Assembly: GCA_965214415.1 (NCBI GenBank)
Contig: CBDCBQ010000003.1
Coordinates: 2,480,001-2,544,000 of the forward strand
Length of the DNA: 64,000 nt
Origin: RH-AL1 sp965214415
Lineage (GTDB): Bacteria > Pseudomonadota > Alphaproteobacteria > Rhizobiales > Beijerinckiaceae
Direction of reading: 5' to 3'
Of this stretch, positions 41,649 to 50,354 are shown piece by piece. The translations under genes and the position numbers were made by a program. Every line of letters starts with the position of its first letter. Position 1 is the stretch's first letter. Under the pieces are notes generated by a model that ran no database searches, had not been told where the DNA came from, and saw only the letters and a program-made list of their open reading frames with translations.

Positions 41649-42095
41649 CTACCTGCTCGCCCACCGCTCCGAGAAAGACGGCGACAACGTCAGGCCCGCC
41701 GGCAGCGAGCCGCCCGGCGGCGGGTTGCGCACGCCGGAGTGCAGGTAACTCAAGGCCGAGCGCACGCTCGCGGCGGTATACGGCTTGGCGATGATGCCGA
41801 TCGCGCCGACGAAGCCGACCGGCACCCGCTTGGCGTTGGCGGTCATGAAGACGACGGGGATATCGCGCTCGCGCAGATGCGCGGCGACCTCGGCACCCGT
41901 CGGCCCGTCGGCGAGGTGCATGTCGACCAGCGCGAGATCGGGACGCAGGCGTTCGACGATGCGTCGCGCCTCGTCGAGGTCGCAGGCCCAGCCCGCGACG
42001 TCATGACCGGTATCCTCGATCAGCATCTGAAGCTGCATGGCGACGAGCGCCTCGTCCTCGACGACGAGGACCGCCAGGGGACGATATTCAGTCAC
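41649..42095 (-). CDS. Single-domain response regulator, partner of the LOV kinase
   Basis: 148 residues with one receiver domain and no output domain. The phosphoacceptor is Asp58 in LALVDMHLAD, the acidic pair is VVEDEA, the switch Thr/Ser is in VFMTANAK and the conserved Lys104 is in IIAKPY. Its start overlaps the stop of the LOV kinase gene (ATGA), so the two are translationally coupled. The arrangement matches Caulobacter LovK-LovR, where the single-domain protein acts as phosphate sink or relay in light and stress signalling. The ~30-residue C-terminal tail is Pro/Ser-rich. Confidence 0.9.
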   Translation of the reverse strand: MTEYRPLAVLVVEDEALVAMQLQMLIEDTGHDVAGWACDLDEARRIVERLRPDLALVDMHLADGPTGAEVAAHLRERDIPVVFMTANAKRVPVGFVGAIGIIAKPYTAASVRSALSYLHSGVRNPPPGGSLPAGLTLSPSFSERWASR

Positions 42096-43246
42096 GCGTC
42101 ACGTCCCCATCTGACCGGAATATCCACTGTGACCCGCGTTCCCGGCTTGTTGTCCGCCCAGCGGACCTCGGCCTGGAGCTGGCGACACAAGGTTCGTATC
42201 AGGCTTGTGCCGAACGAGGTATCCGACAATCCGGTGACGTTCTCGCCAACCCCGTCGTCGGCGATGACGATCTCGATCCTGTCGCCGACGCTCGCGACGC
42301 CGGCGAACAGCTCGCCGGCGCGTCCCGCCGGGAACGCGTGCTTCAACGCGTTCGTCGCGACCTCGTTGACGATCAGCGCGATTGGGGCGGCGTGCTCCGC
42401 CGGCACCGTGACGGTCACAAGGTCGAACGCTAGCGTAAGCCCGTTGCGAGCCTGGACGCCTGTGAGATCGGTGACGAGGTCGCGAACGAATTCGCCCACG
42501 TCGAAGCGCGTCACATCGTCGGATTGATAGAGGCGGCGGTGGACCGTGCCGAGCGCCTCGACTCGTGACAGCATCTCCCCCAGCGATTTCTTGACGCCTT
42601 CGTCGGGGATCGTCCGGCTCTGCAACAGGATCAGAGCGGAAACCATCTGCAGATTGTTCTTCACGCGGTGGTCGACCTCGTGCAGCAGCGCCGTCCGGGT
42701 CTCCAGCGCCTGCTCGAGCTGCCGGTTGGTCTCCTGCAGCTTGGCCAACGCGTCGTGAAATTCGTGCGTGCGCTGCTCGGACACTTTCTCGAAGTGATCG
42801 CGCGCGACCTCGATCTTCTTTTCGGCCTCTTTGCGATCGGTGACGTCGAGCTGCGAGGCGAAGAAGAATTGCAGCGCGCCGCCCTCGTCGACCACAGGGC
42901 TGACATAAAGCGCATTCCAGAACGTCGTCCCGTCCTTGCGATAGTTCAGCACATCGACGCTGATGTCACGCCGCTCCTCGACGGCCGAGCGAAGCGCGGC
43001 GACGCTCGATCGATCGGTGTCTGGCCCCTGCAGGAAGCGGCAATTCTGACCAAGCACCTCCTCGCGCGTGTAACCGGTGAGCGTCACGAAGGCCTCGTTG
43101 GCGAAGACGATCGGATTTTCCGGCTGGCGCGGATCGGTGATGATCATCGGCATGCGCGTTGCGCGGATCGCCGCCGCGAACGGATCGCCCTTTCCGGTGC
43201 CGGCATGCAACCGGTCCGTTTGATGCCAAGCTTCGTCCGGCTCCAT
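42092..43246 (-). CDS. LOV-domain blue-light sensor histidine kinase
   Basis: 384 residues, no membrane segment. The N-terminal LOV/PAS domain (about 28-140) contains GQNCRFLQG, whose Cys69 is the photo-adduct residue with FMN, plus NYRKDGTTFWN in the strand that holds the flavin. A short coiled linker (140-185) leads to an HWE/HisKA_2-type kinase: phospho-His193 in HEVDHRVKNNLQ, N-box NEVATNALKHAF (294-305) and DDGVGEN. Brucella LOV-HK and Caulobacter LovK share this layout; in them blue light raises autophosphorylation and feeds virulence, adhesion or general-stress control. The overlap with the receiver gene supports one signalling unit. Confidence 0.92.
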   Translation of the reverse strand: MEPDEAWHQTDRLHAGTGKGDPFAAAIRATRMPMIITDPRQPENPIVFANEAFVTLTGYTREEVLGQNCRFLQGPDTDRSSVAALRSAVEERRDISVDVLNYRKDGTTFWNALYVSPVVDEGGALQFFFASQLDVTDRKEAEKKIEVARDHFEKVSEQRTHEFHDALAKLQETNRQLEQALETRTALLHEVDHRVKNNLQMVSALILLQSRTIPDEGVKKSLGEMLSRVEALGTVHRRLYQSDDVTRFDVGEFVRDLVTDLTGVQARNGLTLAFDLVTVTVPAEHAAPIALIVNEVATNALKHAFPAGRAGELFAGVASVGDRIEIVIADDGVGENVTGLSDTSFGTSLIRTLCRQLQAEVRWADNKPGTRVTVDIPVRWGRDA

Positions 43247-43389
43247 CCACGCTCCTCGAGGTCGGTTCGGTGTCTACGGTCGGGGACGTTCCGCAGCGCG
43301 AACGCACGGGGCGCGGGAGCGTTGCGGATTGTATTCGCGGACGCCCTGTTTCAAACAGCCGATGCAGCGGGTGGGATATGGAGAGGCCG

Positions 43390-44094
43390 TCACCCCCCGG
43401 CGCCGAACTCCGCCTTGCCGCCGTGCGCCGCCGACCATTGCGCCGGTTCGTCGAGAAAGCTCTCGACTTCCGCCAGCACGCCCGGCGCGAACGTGCCGCT
43501 CGCCTTGGCGACGGCCAGCACGTCGCGCCAGGTGGTGAGCGCGTGCAAAGTCACACCGAGCTTTTGGAGTGTGGCGCGTCCCTGCGGGAAAATATCATAG
43601 TAGAACACGACGAAGCAATGCTCGACGCCGAGCCCCGCCGCGCGCATGGCCTCGACGAAGGCGACCTTGCTGCCGCCGTCCGTCGCAAGGTCCTCGACGA
43701 GCAGCGCGCGGGCGCCCGGCGTCACCAGCCCCTCGATCTGCGCGTTGCGCCCGAACCCCTTGGCCTTCTTGCGCACATACTGCATCGGCAGCATCAGGCG
43801 TTCGGCGATCCATGCGGCGAACGGGATGCCCGCCGTCTCGCCGCCAGCGACCACATCGAGCGCCTCGTAGCCGATCTCCTGCAGGATCGTCGCCACCGCA
43901 TAGTCCATCAGGGTCGCGCGCACGCGCGGGTACGAGATGATGCGCCGGCAATCTGTGTAGACTGGGCTCGCCCAGCCCGAGGTGAAGGTGAACGGCTTCT
44001 CCTCGTAGAAGTGCACGGCGCCGATCTCGAGCAGCATCTTCGCCGCCTCGCGCGCGAGCACGGCCCGATCCACCGGCGTCGGGAAGGTCGGCAT
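43390..44094 (-). CDS. pyrE: Orotate phosphoribosyltransferase
   Basis: 234 residues. The PRPP-binding motif is ALLVEDLATDGGSK and the loop lysines are in YVRKKAKGFG; FTSGWASPVYTDCRRI is the orotate-binding N-terminal region. It makes orotidine monophosphate in de novo pyrimidine synthesis. ATG 44094 has AGGAG at ideal spacing. The gene stands alone, divergent from the chemoreceptor. Confidence 0.95.
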   Translation of the reverse strand: MPTFPTPVDRAVLAREAAKMLLEIGAVHFYEEKPFTFTSGWASPVYTDCRRIISYPRVRATLMDYAVATILQEIGYEALDVVAGGETAGIPFAAWIAERLMLPMQYVRKKAKGFGRNAQIEGLVTPGARALLVEDLATDGGSKVAFVEAMRAAGLGVEHCFVVFYYDIFPQGRATLQKLGVTLHALTTWRDVLAVAKASGTFAPGVLAEVESFLDEPAQWSAAHGGKAEFGAGG

Positions 44095-44279
44095 GTGGCA
44101 CTCCTGTTGGCGTCGGCTAGCCGCCGACCGATCGTTGCTCTTCTTTGTTGCGGCAGCAACGCGCGGTCAACCAACCTCGGCCGATCGGCTGTTCCGCGAT
44201 CGCCTCACGCGACGTCAACACGAACACAACTTTAATTATCTTTTGATAAATTACGCACAACTGAAAATGGACTAGGTCG

Positions 44280-46352
44280 ATGCAGGCTCGCAAACGCGTG
44301 CGTTTTTCGGTCGGGGCGCGGTTCGCCATCCTGATCACGATATGCACCGCGGCCGTCGTCACCCTCAGCGTCGCGCTCGTCATGCATCATTTTGGCGCAC
44401 AGGATGAAACCCGCGCCGAAGAGGTAGCCAGCGAGACCGCGATGCGGCTTTGCGCCGCCGTGAATGGCGTTTTCCAGACCGCTTTCGATGTGGTCGGCAC
44501 GGCTGAAGACAACCTCGTGGCGCTGAAGGACGAGGGCGTCACAGATCCGCGCGCCTACGACGTCATGCTCAAGCAGATGATCCAGGCACAACCGGACCGT
44601 TTCGGCGCATGGCTCGTGTGGGACGCCGCCAAACCATTACGTGCCGGCGCACCCGCGCCAGCCGACAGCTGGCTGTCGATCTACTGGCACCAGAATGGAA
44701 TGGAGATGGTGCGCGACACCATCCCCAAGGAGATCGTCTCCAGCGAGCTGTTCACCGTGCCGGACGGCGAGCGCGTGCCCTATCTCCTCGAGCCGCACGC
44801 GATCAACGCCGAAGCCGGCGATCCGACGCTCGTGACCTCGTTCGCCAAGCCGATCCAGCACGACGGCGATACCGTCGGCGTGATCGCCCTCGACATCAAG
44901 CTGGATGCGATCGCCGACGCGCTCAACTCGATCGAGATTCCGCAAGGGGCGTCGATCACCGTCGCCTCGGACGGCGGCACCGTCGCCATGTCGACCACGA
45001 AGGGCCTGGCCGGGCAGAGCCTTCACGCCGCGAAGTCCGCCTGGGGCGAGATCTTCGACACGGCCAAGCGCACCGGCGATGGCTCGCGTGCCTTCGTCGA
45101 TTCGGCGAGCGGCACGCAATATCTCACATCCTGGAACGCCATCCGGGTCGCTGGCGTCAAGAACCCCTGGTACCTGCTGATGCAGGTGCCGCAGCGATCG
45201 CTGATCGCGACCACCTCGACCGATCGGCTGTTCCTTCTTTCGGTGGCGACGGGGGCGCTGCTGTGCGTGCTCGCGATCGCCTCGTTGGCGATGACCTGGC
45301 TCGTCGCCCGGCCGTTGCATCTCCTCTCGTCCATCATCACCGGCCTCGGCGCCGGCCTCTTCAATTTCAATATTCCCTGCCGGGAGCGAGCGGACGAGAT
45401 CGGCGACATCGCCCGCGCCGTGGAACGGCTGCAGGACAGCGGCTTGGAGATCGCCCGGCTGCATGAGGCGGGCGGCGAGGCCGAATATCAGCGTCAGCTC
45501 GCGCGGCGCACCGAGCTCGACGGGATCTCGCGGCATTTCTCCGTCTCGATCGAGACGGTGGTTGCCGCGATCCAGCGCGTCGCCTCGACGATCGCCACGC
45601 GATCGCGCGAGGTGTCAGCCACCAGCAAGGCCGCCGTCAACGGGCTCGGCGAGGTCGCCGGAGCGTCGCTTTCCGCGAGGTCCGACATGGGCAGCGTCGC
45701 CACTGCGACCGCATCGCTACTGTCGACGATCGACGCGATCGGCGAGCGGACTCGCGACGGCAGGGCGGCCGCGGCAAAGGTCGAGAGCAACACGGCATCG
45801 ACCGAGGCCGCGCTGGGCCAGCTCAAGCGCACGATCGGCGATATCGAGGGCGTGTCCCGCCTCATCAACGAGGTGGCCGCGCAGATCAACCTGATCGCGC
45901 TCAACGCGACGATCGAGGCGGCGCGCGCGGGTGAATCCGGCCGCGGCTTCGCGGTCGTCGCCCAGGAGATCAAGGTGCTCGCCACGCGGACCGCGAAGGC
46001 GACGGACGAGATCGTCCTGCACGTCGCGGCGGTCAAGCTGGCCTCCGGCGTGACCGACGGTCGGATCCTCGAGATGCGCGACGCCTTCGCCGACATGCGC
46101 AAGATCTCGGGCGAGATCGCCGGCGCCCTCGACGTGCAGCTCGGCGCGACGAGCGAGATCGCCAACCTGATGGAGCAGGCGCTCGCCGGCGGCGATGCCA
46201 CCGCGCGTCACGTCTCCCGCCTCGCGCTATCGGCCTCGAACGTCCAGGACGCCGCCGACGTCATGCACGCCGAGAGCGGCTCGCTCGAAACCCAGATCCT
46301 CCACCTCGACGGAGAGGTGAAGAATTTCCTGGAGTTCTTGGAGGCGTCGTAG
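44280..46352 (+). CDS. Methyl-accepting chemotaxis protein with periplasmic sensor domain
   Basis: 690 residues. The first membrane segment (about 14-36) is followed by a periplasmic double-Cache-like sensor domain (about 40-310) with WYLLMQVP near its end. Next come a second membrane segment (LLSVATGALLCVLAIASLAM), a HAMP stretch, and the signalling hairpin with LINEVAAQINLIALNATIEAARAGE-type core, here split as EVAAQINLIALNATIEA then ARAGESGRGFAVVA. Cache receptors sense small molecules such as amino acids, organic acids or choline; the ligand is not predictable. No che genes are nearby. The stop region is duplicated (see repeat at 46334). Confidence 0.92.
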   Translation: MQARKRVRFSVGARFAILITICTAAVVTLSVALVMHHFGAQDETRAEEVASETAMRLCAAVNGVFQTAFDVVGTAEDNLVALKDEGVTDPRAYDVMLKQMIQAQPDRFGAWLVWDAAKPLRAGAPAPADSWLSIYWHQNGMEMVRDTIPKEIVSSELFTVPDGERVPYLLEPHAINAEAGDPTLVTSFAKPIQHDGDTVGVIALDIKLDAIADALNSIEIPQGASITVASDGGTVAMSTTKGLAGQSLHAAKSAWGEIFDTAKRTGDGSRAFVDSASGTQYLTSWNAIRVAGVKNPWYLLMQVPQRSLIATTSTDRLFLLSVATGALLCVLAIASLAMTWLVARPLHLLSSIITGLGAGLFNFNIPCRERADEIGDIARAVERLQDSGLEIARLHEAGGEAEYQRQLARRTELDGISRHFSVSIETVVAAIQRVASTIATRSREVSATSKAAVNGLGEVAGASLSARSDMGSVATATASLLSTIDAIGERTRDGRAAAAKVESNTASTEAALGQLKRTIGDIEGVSRLINEVAAQINLIALNATIEAARAGESGRGFAVVAQEIKVLATRTAKATDEIVLHVAAVKLASGVTDGRILEMRDAFADMRKISGEIAGALDVQLGATSEIANLMEQALAGGDATARHVSRLALSASNVQDAADVMHAESGSLETQILHLDGEVKNFLEFLEAS

Positions 46353-46380
46353 CGGGAGCTCTTGGAGGCGTCGTAGCGGG
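46334..46380. repeat. 24-bp direct duplication across the chemoreceptor stop codon
   Basis: CTTGGAGGCGTCGTAGCGGG occurs at 46337 and again 24 bases later at 46361. The first copy contains the TAG stop at 46350-46352, and the second lies in frame just after it. It looks like a recent slippage event at the end of the gene. Confidence 0.7.
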
Positions 46381-46442
46381 ATTCGCGACGCCGGTGCAGG
46401 CGTCGCCGCCTGTCGCAAGAGGCGGTCCCTCAACCAATTCGC

Positions 46443-48020
46443 CTACCCCGCCAACGTATCGGGCCGAACCTTGCCGCGCTTCACCATCAGCTTGTTCAGC
46501 GCCGCGATATAGGCGCGCGCCGAGGAGACCATCGTGTCAGGGTCGGCGCCGCGCCCGGTGACCTGCTTCTCGCCTTCGGAGAGCCGCACCGTGACCTCCG
46601 CCTGGGCATCGGTGCCCTGCGTCACCGCGTGCACCTGATAGAGTTCGAGCACGGCATTGTGGGGCACCAAAGTGACGATGCCGTTGAAGATCGCGTCGAT
46701 CGGACCGTTGCCGGTGGACTTGAAGCTTTTCTGGACGCCGTCGATGTCGAGCGCGATATCGGCCCATTGCGGGCCGTGCGTGCCGGCCTCGACGCGCAGG
46801 CTCGCGAGCTTGATGCGCTCATGCGCGTGGCCGATCTCGTCGTCGACGAGCGCCTCGATATCCTCGTCGTAGACGATCTTCTTGCGGTCGGCGAGATCCT
46901 TGAACCGCACGAACGCGTCCTGCATCGCGTTGTCGCCGAGCACGTAGCCCAGCTCGCGCAGCTTGTCCTTGAAGGCGGCGCGCCCGGAATGCTTTCCCAT
47001 CACCAGCGACGACTTGGCGACGCCGACCGATTCCGGCGTCATGATCTCGTAGGTGAGTGCGTTCTTCAGTACGCCGTCCTGGTGGATGCCGCTCTCGTGC
47101 GCGAACGCGTTGCGGCCGACGATCGCCTTGTTGTACTGCACCGGAAACGACGACACCGCCGACACGAGCTTCGAGGCGCGCATCAAAAGGGTGGCGTCCA
47201 CACCAGTCGCGTAGGGCAGCGCGTCGCCGCGGGTCCGCACCGCCATCACGATCTCTTCCAGCGCGGCGTTGCCGGCGCGCTCGCCGAGGCCGTTTATCGT
47301 GCACTCGATCTGCCGCGCGCCACCGGCGATGCCGGCCAGCGAATTGGCGACGGCGAAGCCGAGGTCGTCGTGGCAATGCGTCGAGAAGATCACCTTGGCG
47401 GCGCCCGGCACGCGCTCCAGCACGGTGCGGAACATCGCCTCGTATTCGAGCGGCGTCGCGTAGCCGACCGTGTCGGGCAGATTGATCGTCGTGGCGCCCG
47501 CCTTGATCGCCGCCTCGACGCAGCGGCACAAGTATTCGAGCGGCGTACGTGTGGCGTCCATCGCCGACCATTCGACGTCGGGCACGAGATTGCGCGCCTG
47601 GGTCACGGTCTTCGAGATGATCTCGAGCACCTGCGACTCGCTCTTGTTCATCTGATGCGCGAGATGGATCGGCGAGGTCGAGACGAAGGTGTGGATGCGC
47701 GGGCGTCGCGCGTGGCGCACCGCCTCGCCGCAGCGGGCGATGTCGCCTTCGATGGCCCGGGCGAGGCCGGCGATCGTCGCGGTCTTGGTGGCCTTGGCGA
47801 TCGCCGAGACGGCCTCGAAATCGCCGTTCGAGGCGATCGGAAACCCGGCCTCGATCACATCGACGCCCATCTCGTCGAGAAGGGCCGCGACCTGCAGCTT
47901 GTCCTCGAACGTCATCGTCGCTCCGGGGCACTGCTCGCCGTCGCGCAGCGTCGTGTCGAAGATGATGAGGCGCTCGGAGGCGCGCTGCGGCTGCGGTGCG
48001 GACGTGTCTGCGTTCGTCAT
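46443..48020 (-). CDS. leuA: 2-isopropylmalate synthase
   Basis: 525 residues, the usual bacterial type. The N-terminal barrel has IFDTTLRDGEQCPGATM, the metal motif STHCHDDLG and INGLGERAGNAALEE; the linker and C-terminal regulatory domain (about 400-520) bind leucine. The enzyme condenses acetyl-CoA with 2-oxoisovalerate, the first committed step of leucine synthesis, and is feedback-inhibited by leucine. A Leu-rich leader peptide and hairpins upstream suggest attenuation (see 48064-48200). ATG 48020 has AGGA about eleven bases upstream. Confidence 0.96.
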   Translation of the reverse strand: MTNADTSAPQPQRASERLIIFDTTLRDGEQCPGATMTFEDKLQVAALLDEMGVDVIEAGFPIASNGDFEAVSAIAKATKTATIAGLARAIEGDIARCGEAVRHARRPRIHTFVSTSPIHLAHQMNKSESQVLEIISKTVTQARNLVPDVEWSAMDATRTPLEYLCRCVEAAIKAGATTINLPDTVGYATPLEYEAMFRTVLERVPGAAKVIFSTHCHDDLGFAVANSLAGIAGGARQIECTINGLGERAGNAALEEIVMAVRTRGDALPYATGVDATLLMRASKLVSAVSSFPVQYNKAIVGRNAFAHESGIHQDGVLKNALTYEIMTPESVGVAKSSLVMGKHSGRAAFKDKLRELGYVLGDNAMQDAFVRFKDLADRKKIVYDEDIEALVDDEIGHAHERIKLASLRVEAGTHGPQWADIALDIDGVQKSFKSTGNGPIDAIFNGIVTLVPHNAVLELYQVHAVTQGTDAQAEVTVRLSEGEKQVTGRGADPDTMVSSARAYIAALNKLMVKRGKVRPDTLAG

Positions 48021-48063
48021 GTCTATGTATCCTGGGATGTCGCGGGGTCTCGAAACGCACGAT

Positions 48064-48105
48064 CCCCTGAGTGCCCAGGCGCATCGCCCGGCCGGCCCTC
48101 AGGGG
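48064..48105 (-). promoter_or_regulatory. Candidate leuA attenuator hairpin
   Basis: On the minus strand CCCCTGAG (48105-48098) pairs with CTCAGGGG (48071-48064). The leader peptide's stop codon lies inside the 5' arm, so a ribosome finishing or stalling in the leader would alter this fold. A second strong hairpin (CGCGGACGG / CCGTCCGCG, 48133-48154) lies upstream within the leader. No T-run follows the 3' arm, so Rho or an RNA switch rather than simple intrinsic termination may be involved. Confidence 0.5.
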
Positions 48106-48200
48106 CGGCTAAGAAGGAGACCAAGGCACGCGCGCGGACGGGCTGCCGTCCGCGGGGCGGTCGGCACGCGGACCAGGTGGCTGGCGGCGTCGGCTGACAT
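48099..48200 (-). CDS. Putative leu operon leader peptide
   Basis: A 33-codon open frame from ATG 48200 ends ...ACLGLLLSRP then TGA, with four Leu codons in five positions, 79 bases before leuA. Clustered Leu codons just before a hairpin are the hallmark of attenuation leaders for leucine genes: low charged tRNA-Leu stalls the ribosome and changes the fold downstream. The frame stays open upstream and the ribosome site (GTAGAAGCGG) is weak, so the true start may differ. Confidence 0.55.
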   Translation of the reverse strand: MSADAASHLVRVPTAPRTAARPRACLGLLLSRP

Positions 48201-48385
48201 GCGACCGCTTCTACGCAAGTATACCGCGAACCGCAACACGGGAGTGCCGGCTTGAATGACCCTGCGTGACGCGTGTAACAGCGTGCCTTGCGCGGCGCCC
48301 GCCGAGTTCGAAGCAAGCGCCGTAGGCGGCCAGCGACAAATCCGATAGGTTCTCCCTCTCGACGACAACAGAGAGCGTAGTTTTG

Positions 48386-49381
48386 ATGACGCGAAAAGCA
48401 TTGATCACCGGCATCTCGGGCCAGGACGGCGCCTACCTCGCGAAGCTCCTGCTGGACAAGGGATACGAGGTCACGGGCATCGTCAGGCGCTCGTCGCACG
48501 CTGGCGTGGTCGATCACCGCCTGCGGTGGCTCGGCGTGCTCGACCGGGTTCGCCTCGTCGATGGCGATCTGCTCGATCAGTCGAGTCTCTGCCGTGTCGT
48601 CGCCGAATGTCAGCCGGACGAGGTGTACAATCTCGCCGCGCAATCCTTCGTCACCACCTCCTGGCAGCAGCCCGTCCTCACCGCCAACGTCACGGCCGTC
48701 GGCGTGACCAACGTGCTCGAGGCGATCCGCCTGATCCGGCCGCAGGCGCGGTTCTACCAGGCCTCGTCGTCGGAGATGTACGGCAAGATCCAGGAGCCGC
48801 GCCAGTCGGAGGACACGCCCTTCTACCCGCGCTCGCCCTACGCGGTCGCCAAGCTGTACGGCCACTGGATCACCGTGAACTACCGCGAGAGCTTCGGGCT
48901 TCACGCGTCGTCCGGCATCCTGTTCAACCATGAGAGCCCGCTGCGCGGCCTCGAGTTCGTGACCCGCAAGGTCACGGACGGCGCCGTCCGGATCAAGCTC
49001 GGCCTCGCCAAGGAACTGCGGCTCGGCAACATCGAGGCGAAGCGCGACTGGGGGCACGCCGCCGACTACGTGCGGGCGATGTGGCTGATGCTGCAGCAGG
49101 ACGTGGCCGACGACTACGTCGTGGCGACCGGTGTCACGACCAGCGTCCGCGACATGTGCCAGATCGCCTTCGCGCATCTTGGGCTGCCGCTGGAGGATCA
49201 CCTCGTCATCGATCCCGAGCTCTACCGTCCCGCCGAGGTCGACGTGTTGCTGGGAGAGCCGGCGAAGGCGAACGCCACCCTCGGATGGAGACCGGAGATC
49301 GATCTCGAGACGATGATCGTCGAGATGGTCGAGGCCGATCTCGCCAGGCTGAGCGACCGACGCACAGGGAAGGCCGCATAA
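48386..49381 (+). CDS. gmd: GDP-mannose 4,6-dehydratase
   Basis: 331 residues of the extended SDR family. The nucleotide site is ALITGISGQDGAYLAKLL, the active-site Ser/Glu stretch is SSSEMYGK and the Tyr-Lys pair is in SPYAVAKLYGH; SGILFNHESPLRG is the GMD-specific substrate segment. It converts GDP-D-mannose to GDP-4-keto-6-deoxy-D-mannose. ATG 48386 is chosen over the adjacent TTG 48383. The next gene begins immediately after its stop, so the two form an operon. Confidence 0.95.
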   Translation: MTRKALITGISGQDGAYLAKLLLDKGYEVTGIVRRSSHAGVVDHRLRWLGVLDRVRLVDGDLLDQSSLCRVVAECQPDEVYNLAAQSFVTTSWQQPVLTANVTAVGVTNVLEAIRLIRPQARFYQASSSEMYGKIQEPRQSEDTPFYPRSPYAVAKLYGHWITVNYRESFGLHASSGILFNHESPLRGLEFVTRKVTDGAVRIKLGLAKELRLGNIEAKRDWGHAADYVRAMWLMLQQDVADDYVVATGVTTSVRDMCQIAFAHLGLPLEDHLVIDPELYRPAEVDVLLGEPAKANATLGWRPEIDLETMIVEMVEADLARLSDRRTGKAA

Positions 49382-50344
49382 GTGGTACCAGGACGGGTTC
49401 TCGTCACGGGCGCCACCGGCTTCGTCGGCGGCTATCTGCGCGCGGCGATCGCGGACCGTTGGCCCGACGCGCTCGTGTTCGGCCTCGCCGCCAACGAGCT
49501 GGAAGCCGTGCGAGGGATGGCGGTCGTCGATCTGCTCGACCGCGCGGGCCTGAACGCCTTTGTCTCGCAGACCCGACCCGACGTCGTGGTCCATCTCGCC
49601 GGGCAGGCCTCGGTGGCGCACAGCACGCAATCCAGCGCCGCGACCTGGGACGTCAACGTGACCGGCTCGCTCAATCTCGCGAACGCGATCGCCGCCCAGG
49701 TGCCGGACTCCACGCTATTGTTCGCCAGCTCCTCGGAGGTCTATGGCGCGAGCTTCCTGGCAGGTCCTGTCACGGAGACGACGCCTGTCCTGCCGATGTC
49801 GCCCTACGCCAAATCGAAGGCCGCCGCCGAACGCCTGCTCGCCGACGTGCTGCCGCCGCAAGCCCGCCTCGTCGTGGCCCGCCCATGCAACCACACCGGG
49901 GTCGGCCAGCGCACGGCGTTCGTCCTGCCCTCGTTCGCCGAGCAGATCGCGCAGATCGAGGTCGGGCATAAGCCCCCCCGTCTCGAGGTCGGCAATCTCG
50001 ACGTGTCGCGCGAATTCCTCGACGTCCACGATGTCGTCGACGCCTATCTGTCGCTGATCGAGGCGGCGCAGGATCTGCCGCGTCGCTTCACCTGCAATGT
50101 CGCCTGCGGCGACCCGCGCCCGCTTCGGGAGCGCGTCGACTTCATGCGCTCGATCTCGACGATCCGATTCGAGATCGTCGTCGACCCGGCTCGGCTCCGC
50201 CCGGTCGACCTGCCGATCGTCTCGAGCGACGCCTCGCTTCTGCGTGCCGTGACCGGCTGGGCGCCGCGGGTCGATCTCGAAACCACCCTCACCGCCATGC
50301 TCGAGGCCGCCCGCGCGCAACAGCGCAATGCGCTCAGGGCGTGA
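49382..50344 (+). CDS. rmd: GDP-6-deoxy-D-mannose reductase (or related sugar-nucleotide SDR)
   Basis: 320 residues, GTG start directly abutting the gmd stop. Extended SDR with VLVTGATGFVGGYL, SSSEVYGAS and YAKSKAAAERL (Tyr-x3-Lys), and PCNHTGVGQRTAFVLPSF in the substrate region. Next to gmd the likely reaction is reduction of GDP-4-keto-6-deoxy-D-mannose to GDP-D-rhamnose, a donor for O-antigen or other surface glycans. GDP-fucose synthase (an epimerase-reductase) is the main alternative, but Fcl has different catalytic segments and is less similar by eye. No polysaccharide gene cluster follows in this window. Confidence 0.85.
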   Translation: MVPGRVLVTGATGFVGGYLRAAIADRWPDALVFGLAANELEAVRGMAVVDLLDRAGLNAFVSQTRPDVVVHLAGQASVAHSTQSSAATWDVNVTGSLNLANAIAAQVPDSTLLFASSSEVYGASFLAGPVTETTPVLPMSPYAKSKAAAERLLADVLPPQARLVVARPCNHTGVGQRTAFVLPSFAEQIAQIEVGHKPPRLEVGNLDVSREFLDVHDVVDAYLSLIEAAQDLPRRFTCNVACGDPRPLRERVDFMRSISTIRFEIVVDPARLRPVDLPIVSSDASLLRAVTGWAPRVDLETTLTAMLEAARAQQRNALRA

Positions 50345-50354
50345 GAAATTCGGT

